Source of the DNA: Gigaspora rosea
Lineage: Eukaryota > Glomeromycota > Glomeromycetes > Diversisporales > Gigasporaceae
Direction of reading: 5' to 3'
Assembly: GCA_003550325.1 (NCBI GenBank)
Contig: QKWP01000198.1
Coordinates: 22,325-86,324 of the forward strand
DNA length: 64,000 bases
A program made the position numbers and the translations under genes. The notes beneath the pieces are model-generated. The model saw only the letters and a list, made by a program, of their open reading frames with translations, had not been told where the DNA came from and ran no database searches. Shown here one piece after another: positions 22,959 to 34,090 of the stretch. How positions within the stretch are numbered: position 1 is the stretch's first letter; every line of letters starts with the position of its first letter.

Positions 22959-23089
22959 GTTAGCTATTATTTTCACTTTTTTGTTTTAACTATTGTTTTC
23001 ACTTTAGTTATTTTTTTTGTTTTGACTATTACCTTTGTTTTGCTTTTTTTCTAAATACTTTCTAAAATGATAGAAAAGTAAAAAAATAA

Positions 23090-23895
23090 AAAAATATTTC
23101 TTAGAAGTAAGTATTGGTATTTTTGCAAATTGCTAAAGAAATCTAGTATGTTCTTGCAAAGTACCAGAAAAGTTAGAATTAGTATTCTTTTAAAGTGCCA
23201 GAAAAGTCAGGTTGTTTCTTGCAAATTGCCGAAGAAGTTAGAAATAAATAAAATAAAAAATTAAATAAACAAAAATAAAAAATAAATGAAAAACAAAATA
23301 TGTAAGCAAACTTAATAAAAAAAATAAATAAAGCTCCAAATTTCTATTTTTCTAAAGTAAGAGTTCATATTTTTGCAAATTTAGAAATTGCTAAAATCAA
23401 GTTGTGTTTTTGTAAAGTACTGGGTTAATGTTTTTGCAAGATGCTAGAAAAGTCTGTATTTACTTGTAAAGTACCAAAAAAGTCTAAGTTGGTTTTCTTG
23501 TAAAATGCCATAAAGTAGGAGTTGTATTTTTGCAAATTGCTGAAATAAAATAAATTAATAAAAAAAATTTTAAAAATAAAACAAAAAAAACAACCCAAAA
23601 AAATGAGATAAAAAAATAAATAAAGTGAAACCTTGTGAAAACTTGTGAAAACTTGTGACTAACTAAATTATTTCTCTAAAGAAGCATTCTTGGAAATTTA
23701 GAAATTGCTAGCGAAATCAGTTGTGTGTTTTTGCAAAGTATTAGAAGTCTAAGTTGGTATGCAAAGTCAAATTAATGTTCTTGCAAAATACTGAAAAAGT
23801 TGTTGGTTTTCTTGCAAAGGGCTGGTGTTCTTGTAAAGTGTAAAAAAAATTAAATAAATAAATAAATAAATAAAAAAGAAAAACAAATCAAAAGC
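23090..23895. repeat. Satellite-like array, ~270-300-bp units
   Basis: Three diverged direct units (starting near 23095, 23340 and 23670) each contain TTTTTGCAAATT...AAATTGCTA, GTTCTTGCAAAGTACCAGAAAAGT and an A-rich linker with AAATAAATAAA. No ORF. Confidence 0.65.
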
Positions 23896-23898
23896 AAA

Positions 23899-25029
23899 TA
23901 AAAAAATAACTCTTTCTAATGATAATCTGGACCAAATTTTTATACCTAAAAAAACACAAAGTTTCTTGTTGGAAAGTAGTAAACATAGTCACAGAAGTAC
24001 GGTTTTTACAAAGATTAACCCATTCTTGTTTGTATATTTGGCATGCAAGCCAGAAGCATTTTCTTACAAAATAACTGGCAGAAGGTGGTACCCTTGTACG
24101 TAAAATTCTGGTGGAAACTAAAAGATGAAGTTTTCAATGATAAAGTAACCTGTGGCAGAATAATGGAGAACAACAAGAAAATAAGTTTCTTTTTAGTATA
24201 TACCTCTTTGAATTCGGTACAAGTGATTTTTATTTTTTCTTTCCCTACTTTCCTCTCTCCAAAATTTTCATAAAAAATGGTCAAAATAGTTTACTCTTAT
24301 CAAAAAATCAGCAATGTTTATACCTTTTATTTTTGGACAAACTCAGTAAAATGCATTCATGTGTTTGATTTGTTACAACACGTACTACTCTATATGACAA
24401 CACACTAGAGTCAATGGCTAAGAAGATATCCGGAAAAGGAGTTTAAATCAAAAGGAGCCTACATAATTAGAGTAAAGCTTTACAGTAGAGATATATCATT
24501 ATTGCATATGTTATATAATTTTTTAGCCTGGTACAGGTTATAATAGTGTTTTATTTCAGTTTTTCCTTTTTTTTTTTTTTTCTTTATATTAGTTATGTCA
24601 TATTCCGTTCACTTTTCACCTTTTTCTTCTTACTTTTCATTTTATCCTTTTTATATATTTTGGTTAGTCATTTAGGTAGTATAGTTTATTCACCCTTTTG
24701 GTTTCCTATCCCCTTTTATATTCATCATTTTTTTGTTATTCTAGTAGAATCCTTATACTCAAGAAGCTAGAAGAAGAAGGTTTGAAAATGTAGGCGGCTA
24801 TAACGGGTGACAACTTCAGTTAGTGATTCAATTATTCTAAGTCTATTGAGACAAGGGGTATGATGAGAAAAAGTTGTTATAGCAGGTCACTTTTAGGTAT
24901 CTTCGGACAACCGGATGAGTCATACTTTGAAATTAATAGTCTAGTGCTATACTCTGTAAAATAATTGTTAGTTTACTAATAGTTATATGAGTTTAATAAA
25001 GTTGTGGCATGACTGCCGAATGGAAAAAA
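23899..25029 (+). mobile_element. 5'-truncated, decayed LINE-type insertion
   Basis: The 3' end (about 24840-25025) resembles that of the LINE at 43340-47034: both have GGTCAC..TTAGGTA upstream and TTAATAAAGT...TGACTGC just before an A-run. AAATCAAAAGCAAA occurs at 23885-23898 and again at 25030-25043, consistent with a 14-bp target duplication. No intact reverse transcriptase is present. Short frames (24043-24273) are degenerate. Confidence is limited by the A-rich flanks. Confidence 0.5.
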
Positions 25030-25139
25030 AAATCAAAAGCAAAAAAAAGCAAAAACAAAAAAAAACAAAATAAAACAAAAAAAACAAAATAAAACAAAAA
25101 AACAACGTAAAACTGAATAGAAGATCTACCATATGTATC

Positions 25140-25434
25140 TGAAATTAAGCTACCTTTTTTGGCCAAAAAATTACACAAAAAATCATAAAGTAGCTTATTT
25201 TCGAAATATTGAGTTTTTTGAAAACATTGAAAAATGTACTAATAAAAAGTTGTCCAAATGTTACAAAATTTTTAAAGTAGGTATATTTTGATGTGCTGAA
25301 CAGCTTTACTTAATCGAACTTTTGAAGTTTACTTAGAAAAAAAAGTTTTATATGTAGCAACTGCTAATAAATTTTTTAAGATTTTTAAAAAAAATCAGGG
25401 GGGTAGCTTATTTTAGGTAGTTGCTTATTTTCGG
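25140..25434. mobile_element. ~295-bp MITE, copy 2 (family of 3308-3601)
   Basis: The left end AAATTAAGCTACCTTTTTT and right end GGTAGTTGCTTATTTTCGG are inverted relative to each other. The interior is collinear with 3308-3601 throughout. Confidence 0.7.
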
Positions 25435-26180
25435 ACATATACAGTAATTTATAAACAAAAGATCTAATCTGATCTTGTAATAAAGATTTGTAAATTAATT
25501 TCAATATATTATACAAAGTTTTGAAGTATTTGAAAATATAGTCCAATGCATCTTTGGTATAACCCAGGTTACATATCTACTAATCTAGCCAGTCCTCTAA
25601 AATATTTCAAAAAATATTTCAAATTCACTTTTGAAATATTTTAAAAACATTTTCAAAACCTGAAATATTTCAAAATATATTGTAATATGTAAAATCTTTC
25701 AAAAGATTTTGCAGGTTTGCAAGATCTTTCGAAAAATTGTACTATTATAAATTTGCTGATATTATAGAAAACTTAATAAATAGTACTTGCTCTACATAGA
25801 TATTTATTTATACTTCAGCAATTTGTGCTATAATGTTAGTCAATACTTATAGTCAGAGTTAGGGTTAGAGTTAGGGGTAAATTAAAATTAAAATCTAAGG
25901 TAACAGAGCATTTTTCATTAAAAATACAACAGGGTTACCCTAGTAAAATTTCAAGAAACATAAAAGGAGTGCACCATTTTTTAAAATCCATTTTATAAAA
26001 TACAAAAATTATTAAAAATTTAAAAAAAAAGTTAAACTATGTTTTTAAATACAAGTTTGCAACTATTTTTTAAAAATATTATTATTTTAAATTAGTAGAT
26101 AACTAGACTTTAAGATGTACAAAATCTAGTACAAAGTACTAAATCTAGTACATGTAAATCCTATCCATTAACAATAATTT
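25435..26180. other. AT-rich gene-free region
   Basis: No coding or element signal beyond short GTTAGGGTTAG runs (25857-25880), which are not telomeric repeats. Confidence 0.5.
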
Positions 26181-26591
26181 TAGAGCTTTGGTTATGCGCA
26201 ATGTGATTCATGTGGTGAGAAAGCGGCATCTTTAAATGATGCTGCAAGTAATAATCATCATGTCAAAACAGCAGTGGCAACAAACTATCCGACTAATTTA
26301 ACTACTGTTTGATGAGAGATTTATTTTGTCCAATCTGTCTTAAAACCTACTCAGAGGATAGACAAGAAAATGACGACGACAAATATATGGTCTGCTGTGA
26401 TGGATGCGATCAATGGGTTCACACGAGGTGTGATGAGACCCTCACACTTGAAAAATATCAAGAATTGGCCGATATTCCAGACGTTAAATATATTGTATTC
26501 ATTGTGTGAAGGTCGTATTCGACTGCTAGAAGAAAGAAACAAGGAGCAACAAAAAGCTTTATCTGGAAATCCTTTGGCTACACCTGTTTAA
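26181..26591 (+). pseudogene. Decayed PHD-finger gene, C-terminal part
   Basis: After an acceptor-like TTTTAG the sequence reads GYAQCDSCGEKAASLNDAAS, then after a frame change LFCPICLKTYSEDRQEN and YMVCCDGCDQWVHTRCDE, followed by LEKYQELADIPDVKY. After one missing and two extra bases it reads GRIRLLEERNKEQQKAL. This is an extended PHD finger of the kind found in chromatin regulators. At least two frameshifts (near 26309 and 26487-26500) interrupt it, so it is a pseudogene unless the assembly is wrong. It probably belongs with 16243-16530. Confidence 0.6.
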
Positions 26592-26849
26592 ATTACACCA
26601 AGTTATCCCATTAGAGGGATCATAAGTTACAAGGGAAAGAAGATAGCTGTACCGGAGATTCGAGGATGGGAAAAAAATATTATTTGGTCATTTTCTTATA
26701 ATTAACATCGATAATTTTTGGTAAACGAAAAAATTAAAATATCTTCAAAATTATCCATGAAAGATGGAAATGTAATAATAATATTGAAATTTCAAATTGA
26801 TTTTGGATAATGTTACTATTAAGTGTAGTAACAATCAAAATTGAAAAAT
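26592..26849. other. Spacer between PHD relic and uS3m gene
   Basis: Short AT-rich spacer containing the 3' UTR of the minus-strand gene. Nothing else is seen. Confidence 0.4.
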
Positions 26850-27623
26850 CTATGTAACTACCGATGAACTAAGCCAAACTTTAACACAATAGGCACCATT
26901 TTGATTTTTACGTTCAACCTTTGCATAATCAATCATAGTATTTTCTAAAGAATGAAATCTAAAACTACCAATAGATTTATTAATTACACTAGTTCTAGCA
27001 GAACCTTTGCGAAGACTCATTCTACCAGAGATTTGTATTTTCACACCAGAAAGATGAGTTGGTAAAATTTGTTGGCCTAGTCGTGATAATTGGATCCATT
27101 TAAGCGCGGAAGTAGCGTTAAGATCATTTTGTTGTTGATTACCACCAACCAATGGAATCTTTTTGAAAAGCGAACGTCGAATTTGTCTAAATCTATAACG
27201 CGATGCGTTTAAGGCGATATATTGTGCCAATATCTTGCTATTAAGATATGGATAATGTTGTTTAATTAAATTAAATTCAACGTCTTTGTTGTATAATTTA
27301 GATAAACGTTCTTTAAGTTTATCTAAAGCTATTGGATTAAATATATCTTTGTTAGTTTCTTCTTTTGCGGATCCATTATCAATTTCTTCAAGTCCACGTC
27401 GTTGTGTTGGTATTGTATTTGCATAATAATATTGTTGAAATACTACTTTTTTTGGTGTATGTTTAATTGTAATATCAGACAACGATTTTTGCATATAATG
27501 TTCTAATGCTGTTAAAGCATTTAAATCATGAATAGGTGTTTGATTTCTTCGAGGATGGAAGAGAAATTGGTTGGATGTCCAGTTTATTTTATTTTTTAAA
27601 CGAAGAGCTTTTGCTGTATTCAT
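26850..27623 (-). CDS. RPS3: Mitochondrial small-subunit ribosomal protein uS3m, intronless, 257 aa
   Basis: The C-terminal third carries the conserved mitochondrial uS3 pattern. It has GVKIQISGRMSLRKGSARTS, and then DYAKVERKNQNGAYCVKVWL at the end, closely matching the DYA...YG..GVKVWIS end of mitochondrial and plant S3 proteins. The N-terminal two thirds are basic, Asn/Lys/Gln-rich and poorly conserved, as usual for fungal uS3m/Var1. The first ~25 residues (MNTAKALRLKNKINWTSNQF) are basic without acidic residues, compatible with a mitochondrial targeting signal. There is no intron, frameshift or unusual code use, and it lies among nuclear genes. The likely role is assembly of the mitoribosomal small subunit. 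Identification rests on the C-terminal motifs. Confidence 0.75.
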   Translation of the reverse strand: MNTAKALRLKNKINWTSNQFLFHPRRNQTPIHDLNALTALEHYMQKSLSDITIKHTPKKVVFQQYYYANTIPTQRRGLEEIDNGSAKEETNKDIFNPIALDKLKERLSKLYNKDVEFNLIKQHYPYLNSKILAQYIALNASRYRFRQIRRSLFKKIPLVGGNQQQNDLNATSALKWIQLSRLGQQILPTHLSGVKIQISGRMSLRKGSARTSVINKSIGSFRFHSLENTMIDYAKVERKNQNGAYCVKVWLSSSVVT

Positions 27624-28129
27624 CTAAAACGTTTATTATTATCTGATGATCGAAAATCCCGATCTAATATCCTTGAAATTTTATTGGCTGAATGCTATAA
27701 AGTTTTCTATTTGCTTACATGTCGAAATCTAAACTAACTCGGTTAGAGAATTCAAATCCCACCTAACGTTAAGTGGACTTATTTTTAATCATAATATACT
27801 TCAAGAAGTTTTAAACCATATTGGTTTTCAGAAATATGAGATACGGTATGTAATTTAAACCAAATTTTTAATTTATTGGCAGATTTCTGAAAAGTACTAT
27901 ACAGTTATGTTTTAACAACATTCTCTAAAGAATTGAAAAACTTGTACAAGGCGACAGTCTAGTTGAGGTAAAATCAATCGTTGGTAATAAATCACTTAAT
28001 CAATAACTACACGTGCTAAAATTTTTTTTTAGAGTCTAATCCGAATTGGATAATATTTCTTCAAAAAAAGTTATAAGTGTGCGAGAAGTTTTACAATTAG
28101 TGTCACGAATAGGTAATATAAATTGCTAA
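27624..28129. other. Upstream region of uS3m
   Basis: No exon supported. The uS3m promoter is expected here but has no recognisable motif. Confidence 0.4.
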
Positions 28130-30690
28130 GCCTGAATTCGAATTTCTTGATAATGTCAAGCAAATTTTAAAATTTAAACTAATATAGCTTAATATAACAA
28201 CTAAATTAAAGATTTAGGGACTTCCGGGTCAAAATGACCCTCCTAGAATTTAGGATTGATGCTGGCCAGGATTTTTATACTAAAACTCAATCGGCATTAA
28301 CATAATTCTGATCCGCACTAACCCTAAATTGTCATTTTGACCCGGGCAATTGATCTACATCAGCCAATCATACGATACTATTTTAAGGGGTCCCGGATTT
28401 CGAAATAGCGCGCCCCTGAGCGTAATTCCAGAATTCAATTTTACGCGTTTGTTTCATACAAAATTTGATCTTAACTATCCCCTTATTAAAGTACAGTATT
28501 TTCTTTTTATTAATATCGTTGATATTGTTTGTTGATTTTTTATTCATATTTACTAAATCTTTTTTTTTGCTTTTTTACCCGAAGGCCACATAAAATTAGC
28601 TTGTGATATTGAATACTGTAAGTATATCATATATTTTATTGGTTTGAAATTTGAGTTTGAAAAAAATAAATTAAAACACTGTATATTTTTTAGGGTTCTG
28701 ATTGATGCTTGCCTGTATCTGGTGGAATCCTTGGTCATAAAATAGAAAGAAGGTGGGATGTTATAAAACTAGATTAGAAAGGCATTTGGGCTTCTTTTTG
28801 GGCTTTAGTATTCAAGATAATTTGCAAGTTCGAGTTTTTCTGATTGAAGTCTACTGGTTTTGAAGTAAATTAATTATGTATTTTCTTTCTTGCAACTTGC
28901 AAAGAATTGAAAATTATGTTCAAGAAAAGAAGCCTATTTCTACTTACTATAATCCTTCCATTTATTAATATACTAGATGAGTTGGCAACAGTTTATTATG
29001 GTCTCTGAAGAAGTAGCTATATGCTAAACTACATTTTGGACCCATTAGCCAACCATGATACTAGTCTTACTATACTCTACTAAACTTTATATCAAGATTG
29101 TGTTTTCTTTACATTTTTTATGAGATACAGCTTCAGGCTGTTACAAAAGGATACACCTCTTTGTAGTGACTAGGACAAGTAGAAGATATTATCTTCAAAA
29201 TAAAGTCTCTCTTTATAGTTTTTTTTTTTTATTTTATATATTAGATATATTGTATATAATTTATATCTTGTATATAGAGTTATAAACATTTGTAAATATA
29301 AATTATTTTTGATTGAATAAAGATTTGTTAAAAAATTTTTCATGTATTTAAAATTGAGTATATTTATAATAATGTAAAAATACCAATATCATTTGAATAA
29401 GTTCAAAGCAGCTAATAATATATATTGTATTGTCACAAATAAGATTTGATTATTCATTAGATAATTGTTTATTCGAACATGAATAGCTCTATCCATATAA
29501 ATACATTCTATTATAAAAACTGAATCATTATATCATTTCAAATCAGTTTATTTAGTTAATAAAAATATATATATACCATCATATTGGTAGTAACCAATAG
29601 TTTCTTGGAAATTATTAAAAAATTTATAAATTATTATATAAGAATATCATCCAATATACGAAATTTACAGTCAAAATGTTTATTGTAAATTCTATTTACA
29701 TTGTCAAAGATTATCAAGTTTGTTGATAAAATAAATAACTATTGAGTTCTTTGTTAATGTGCATATTATGAATGATTGATTGTGGGCATCCCAAATAATT
29801 TATTTCATTAAAATCAAAAATTCCATCTATAAAATCTATAATATGTTCGATAAATCAGAATAGTACAAGATATAAATGCGCTAAAAAACTATAAATTAAA
29901 AAATAAATGATAAATTATTAGTCTAATATGTATATGCGTGAATCATAAATCACATTTCAAAGTATTCAAACCTGGAATTCAAAGTATTTTGCCCTCTCAA
30001 ACCTTTAACTCGTCGATAAGGTCGATAGTCAGGTAAATTACTACCATTTTTTGGCGTACCATTCCATTTGCATTTAATCTCCTCTCTGTTTCCGTATTGT
30101 TTACAATAATCAAGAGCTGCTTGTTAATGATAACTAAAAAATAGATAAATAAATAAATAAAAATAATTGTGTGAATCTTACTGAATTGTTAATCAAATAT
30201 TAATAAATATCTTACCGAGTCTAATTTATCACAAGGTCGCATTCTCCAACGAGTTCACAGGTACATTCTCCACACAATCATAATTTTTAGGGGCAGAAAG
30301 ATTTTAAAGATTTTGCTCCTGTATTGGTGATTCCGTTAACTTCGAATGTGGTGATATTTGTTGGTCGTTACGAGAAACGAGAATTAATGTTGTTATGTCC
30401 ACCATCAAGATCTGGAGTATGAAGCTTTAGGAGCCAAACCGTTTTTTTTTTTTTGATTCTGAATCAAAAGGGAACGAACAGATATATGTAAAGGATTGCT
30501 TACTACAAAAACATTATTAAAAATAGAATCTGAATCAAAAGGGAACGAATAGATATGTAAAGGATTGCTTGCCACTAAAACATTATTAAAACTTTTTGAC
30601 ACTCAATTGCCAGGTTGAATCGTTCTTAGTTACAGTTTTCGTATCCATTTAATTATACAGTACAAAAATCATTTGTAATTGGATAGAAGG
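28130..30690. repeat. Segmental duplication, copy A
   Basis: Collinear with 31115-34090. Shared blocks include GAATTTCTTGATAATGTCAAG, the GGTCAAAATGACCCTCCTAG element, ACTATTTTAAGGGG, CTTATTAAAG..CAGTAT, TTGGACCCATTAGCCAACCA, TTATTCGAACA.GAATAGCTC and CACTCAATTGCCAGGTTGAA. Copy A contains an extra ~400 bp (30000-30290) with a coding-like minus-strand exon. No intact gene. Confidence 0.85.
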
Positions 30691-30700
30691 TAAGCATAAT
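30000..30700 (-). pseudogene. Decayed gene, copy A of the duplicated locus
   Basis: Minus-strand pieces look protein-coding: MDTKTVTKNDSTWQLSV from 30645, DQQISPHSKLTESPIQEQN near 30330, RMRPCDKLDS near 30240, and ALDYCKQYGNREEIKCKWNG followed by PDYRPYRRVKGLRGQNTLNS at 30000-30125. They lie in different frames with stops between. Copy B (33650-34045) has parallel pieces. Product unknown; an acidic/Gln-rich linker followed by a membrane segment is suggested by copy B. Functional gene status is unlikely. Confidence 0.35.
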
Positions 30701-31114
30701 TCATAGCATGCACGCTCTATTCATATGGTTAATTCATGTTCATTAAACCGTGATCGAATTAAAAAAATAGCGAAACAGGTTATCGATTTTTTGAAACTAA
30801 ACAACTATGATTTGTCGAATGGACTAACATGTGCTGTGATGCTGTAATAAATCAAATTAGGGCATCATGAACTCGTGTACATTTTTTTTTTCAAGCCAAT
30901 AGACAAAGCAAATTTTATATTATAAGTATATACGTACAGTACCAGAAATGTTCTATTTCAGTATAGAGTTAATCTAGAGCTAAAGTTTAAAAAATTAACT
31001 GTTATGTAATTTGATCGGTTCGAATCTTGAAATTATTCTGTTCAAAATGATATTTAACTATATGAGATTAAGGATTTAATGTACTGATCCATAGTGATGC
31101 AAACGGCTTGAAAC
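30691..31114. other. Spacer between the duplicated segments
   Basis: AT-rich, nothing recognised. Confidence 0.4.
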
Positions 31115-34090
31115 CAAACGGCTAAGCATGTCGAATTTCTTGATAATGTCAAGCGAGTTTTTAAAATTTAAACCATACGTATAATACATTATATATAACT
31201 TAAAATATATTTAAATTTTAACAACTAAATTAAAGATTTAGGGAAAGGGAAATTCTATTTTGACCCAGGTCAAAATGACCCTCCTAGAATTTAGGATTAC
31301 CGCAGGCTGGAATTTTAGGGTTAGTGTGTGCCAAATTATTGATGCTGGCCAGGATTTTTATACTAAAACCCGGTCGGCATTAACATAATTTTGACCTGGA
31401 CTAACCCCTAGATTCTAGGAGTGGGTCATTTTCAAATAGAGTTTCCCAAATTTAAAATTATTTTTCTATGTAAAATAGGGTTGAGGCACGGAAAATTTTT
31501 AAGCATGCCCATAATAAAAAAATAAAATAAAATTTGAAATATTCGCGCCACAATTGATAATTGCCGATACAGTACTGTAGTTATGTCTAGAAGTGAATTG
31601 ATAAGCGTATTAATAAAGTGTTAATTTATTTGTACAATAAACTTCGCTTAGCTTTTTACTGTTATAATTAAAATCAAGTTTTTTTTTTTTTTTTACGTAC
31701 GTACGTACCTAATAGTAGCCATGTAGTTGTATCACATGAATAGCTAATGCATGCCCCGGGCATAAAGGACATCGTGCCCCCAACCCTAATTGGCCGGAGC
31801 GTAGCGACGGTCCCCAAGTTTCTATGCGAAGTGATACAAAAATTACCTTCCTGATGTGTTTCAATTGTAAAAATCTTGACAAATTTTACTTTTTTTTTGA
31901 TATATGATGTAAATCTTATCAGAAATGGAATTTGGAAATTTTTTGTCTGTCCGCACGCGTGTCTATATTTGTGCTTTTAATGTTACCTATTAACGCGTTT
32001 GTGTAATATGATGAACATCATATTAGTCTAGTGTAGATAGATAATAAGCGAATCTTACTATATATAAATAAGTTACCCGGGCAATTGATCTACTTTCTAT
32101 GGCGCATTAATTCAGGACACTATATACTATTTTAAGGGGGCCTGGATTTCGGAATAACGTTATTTCGCGTAATTCAATTTTACGCGTTTGAATAAAAAAT
32201 CGCTGTTATATAAGAATTTTTTTCACACAAAATTTAATCTTAACTATTTCCTTATTAAAGCACAGTATTCTCTTTTTATTAATATCGTTGATATTGTTCG
32301 TTGATTTATTTGCCTGAAGCCATGTAAAATTAGCTTGTGATATATTGAATACTGTAAGTTTTGAAATTTGAGTTTGAAAAATAAATTAAAATGCTGTATA
32401 TTTTTTAGGGTTCCAAATGATGCTTGCCTGTATCTGGTGGAATCCTTGGTCTAGTTTGGTTGTAAAATGGAAAGAGGTGTGATATTATAAAACTAGAATC
32501 TGGGCTTCTTTTCAGCCTTGTAGTATTCAAGATAATTTGCAAGTTTGAGTTTTTTTGCTTGAAGTTTACTGGTTTTAAAGTAAGCAGCTTGCAAAAAATT
32601 GAAATTATGTTCAAAAAAAGTAGTCTATTTCTACTTACTATAATCCTTCCATTTGTTAATATACTAGATGGGTTGGCAATGGTCTATTATGGTCTCTAAA
32701 GAAGAAGCTATGTGCTAAACTACGTTTTGGACCCATTAGCCAACCATGATACTAGTCTTAATATACTGGTCAAGATTGAGTTTTCTTTACATCCTTTACA
32801 GGATAAAGATTTAGGCTGTTATAAACCTAGTCAAAGGATACACCTCTACGCAGTGACTAGGACAAGTAGAAGATATTATCTTCGAAACAAAGTATCTTTT
32901 TATAGTTTTTTTATTTTTTATATATATTGTATATAATGTACAGTATATAGAATTATAACATTTGTAAATATAAATTATTTTCGATTAAATAAAAATATGT
33001 TAAAAAAACTTTCATGTATTTAAAATCGAGTATATTTATAATGATGTAAAGTGTTATTTAAATAATTAATAAAATAAAAAAAAACCCCCCATTTTTTGCA
33101 AAATATTAAGTAAATAATTAATAAAAATAAAAAAAATACTAATATCATTTGATTTGAATAGGTTCAAACAAAAATAAAAAAACTACTAATATCATAATAT
33201 CATTTGAATAAGTCGAATAATAAATAGTTTTTAGATATGAAGCAGCTAATAATATATACTGTTTTGTCGCAAATAAATTTGAATATTCATTAGATAATTG
33301 TTTATTCGAACACGAATAGCTCTATCAATATTAAAACATTCTATTATAAAAACTGAATCATTATATTATTTAAAATCAGTTTATTCAGTTAATAAAAAAA
33401 AGACATATATACCGACATATCAGCAGTAACCAATAGTTTATTGGAAATTATTATTAAAAAAAATTTATATAATTATTATATAAGAATATCATCCAATATA
33501 AAATTTACAGTCAAAATGTTTATTGTAAATTCGTTCAAGATTATCAAAGTTTGTTGATGAAATAAATAACTATTGAGTTCTTGAATGATTAATTGTGGGA
33601 TCCCAAATAATTTATGTCATTAAAATCAAACATTCCATCTATAAAATTAAAATATATAACATGTTACCACCAATACGTCTGGCTAACCTTCTATATCCAT
33701 CTGCAATGAGTTTGTGCCTTCGATAAATCAGAATAGTACAAGATATAAATGCAATGAATGCACTAACAAACTATGTGATTCCGTTAATTTCGAATGTGGT
33801 GATACTTGTTGGTCGTCAATGTTATTCCCTGACGTTATTCCACCATCAAGATCTGAAGTATGAGGCTTTAGGAGCCAAAAACGGGGGTTTTTTTTGATTC
33901 TGAAACAAAATGGAACGAATAGATATATGTAAAGGATTGCTTACCACAAAAACATGATTAAAAATAAAAACTTTTTTCACGATAGAAACACTCAATTGCC
34001 AGGTTGAATCGTTCTTAGTTACAAATAATTTGTAACCAATCACTTTGACTGTTAAGGGGTATTCATGATTTTTGTATTGTATATAATGGA
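31115..34090. repeat. Segmental duplication, copy B
   Basis: Second copy of 28130-30690 in the same orientation. It carries an extra ~640 bp (about 31445-32085) absent from copy A, including a GC-rich patch at 31750-31840. It lacks the copy A piece at about 30000-30290. A small inversion is present near its right end (34060-34105). Confidence 0.85.
33650..34045 (-). pseudogene. Decayed gene, copy B of the duplicated locus
   Basis: Minus-strand frames give TKNDSTWQLSVSIVKKVFIF up to a GTAAGC donor, then after TTTCAG NQKKPPFLAPK, then in another frame KPHTSDLDGGITSGNNIDDQ followed by QVSPHSKLTES. A hydrophobic segment (FVSAFIAFISCTILIY) and RRHKLIADGYRRLARRIGGN come last. This suggests a former membrane protein. 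Frames do not join and the presumed start region is inverted relative to copy A. Confidence 0.35.

Noticed and set aside
24546..24770. 74-codon hydrophobic ORF (Phe/Leu-rich)
   Set aside because: Product of T-rich sequence within a decayed LINE tail, with no homology features.
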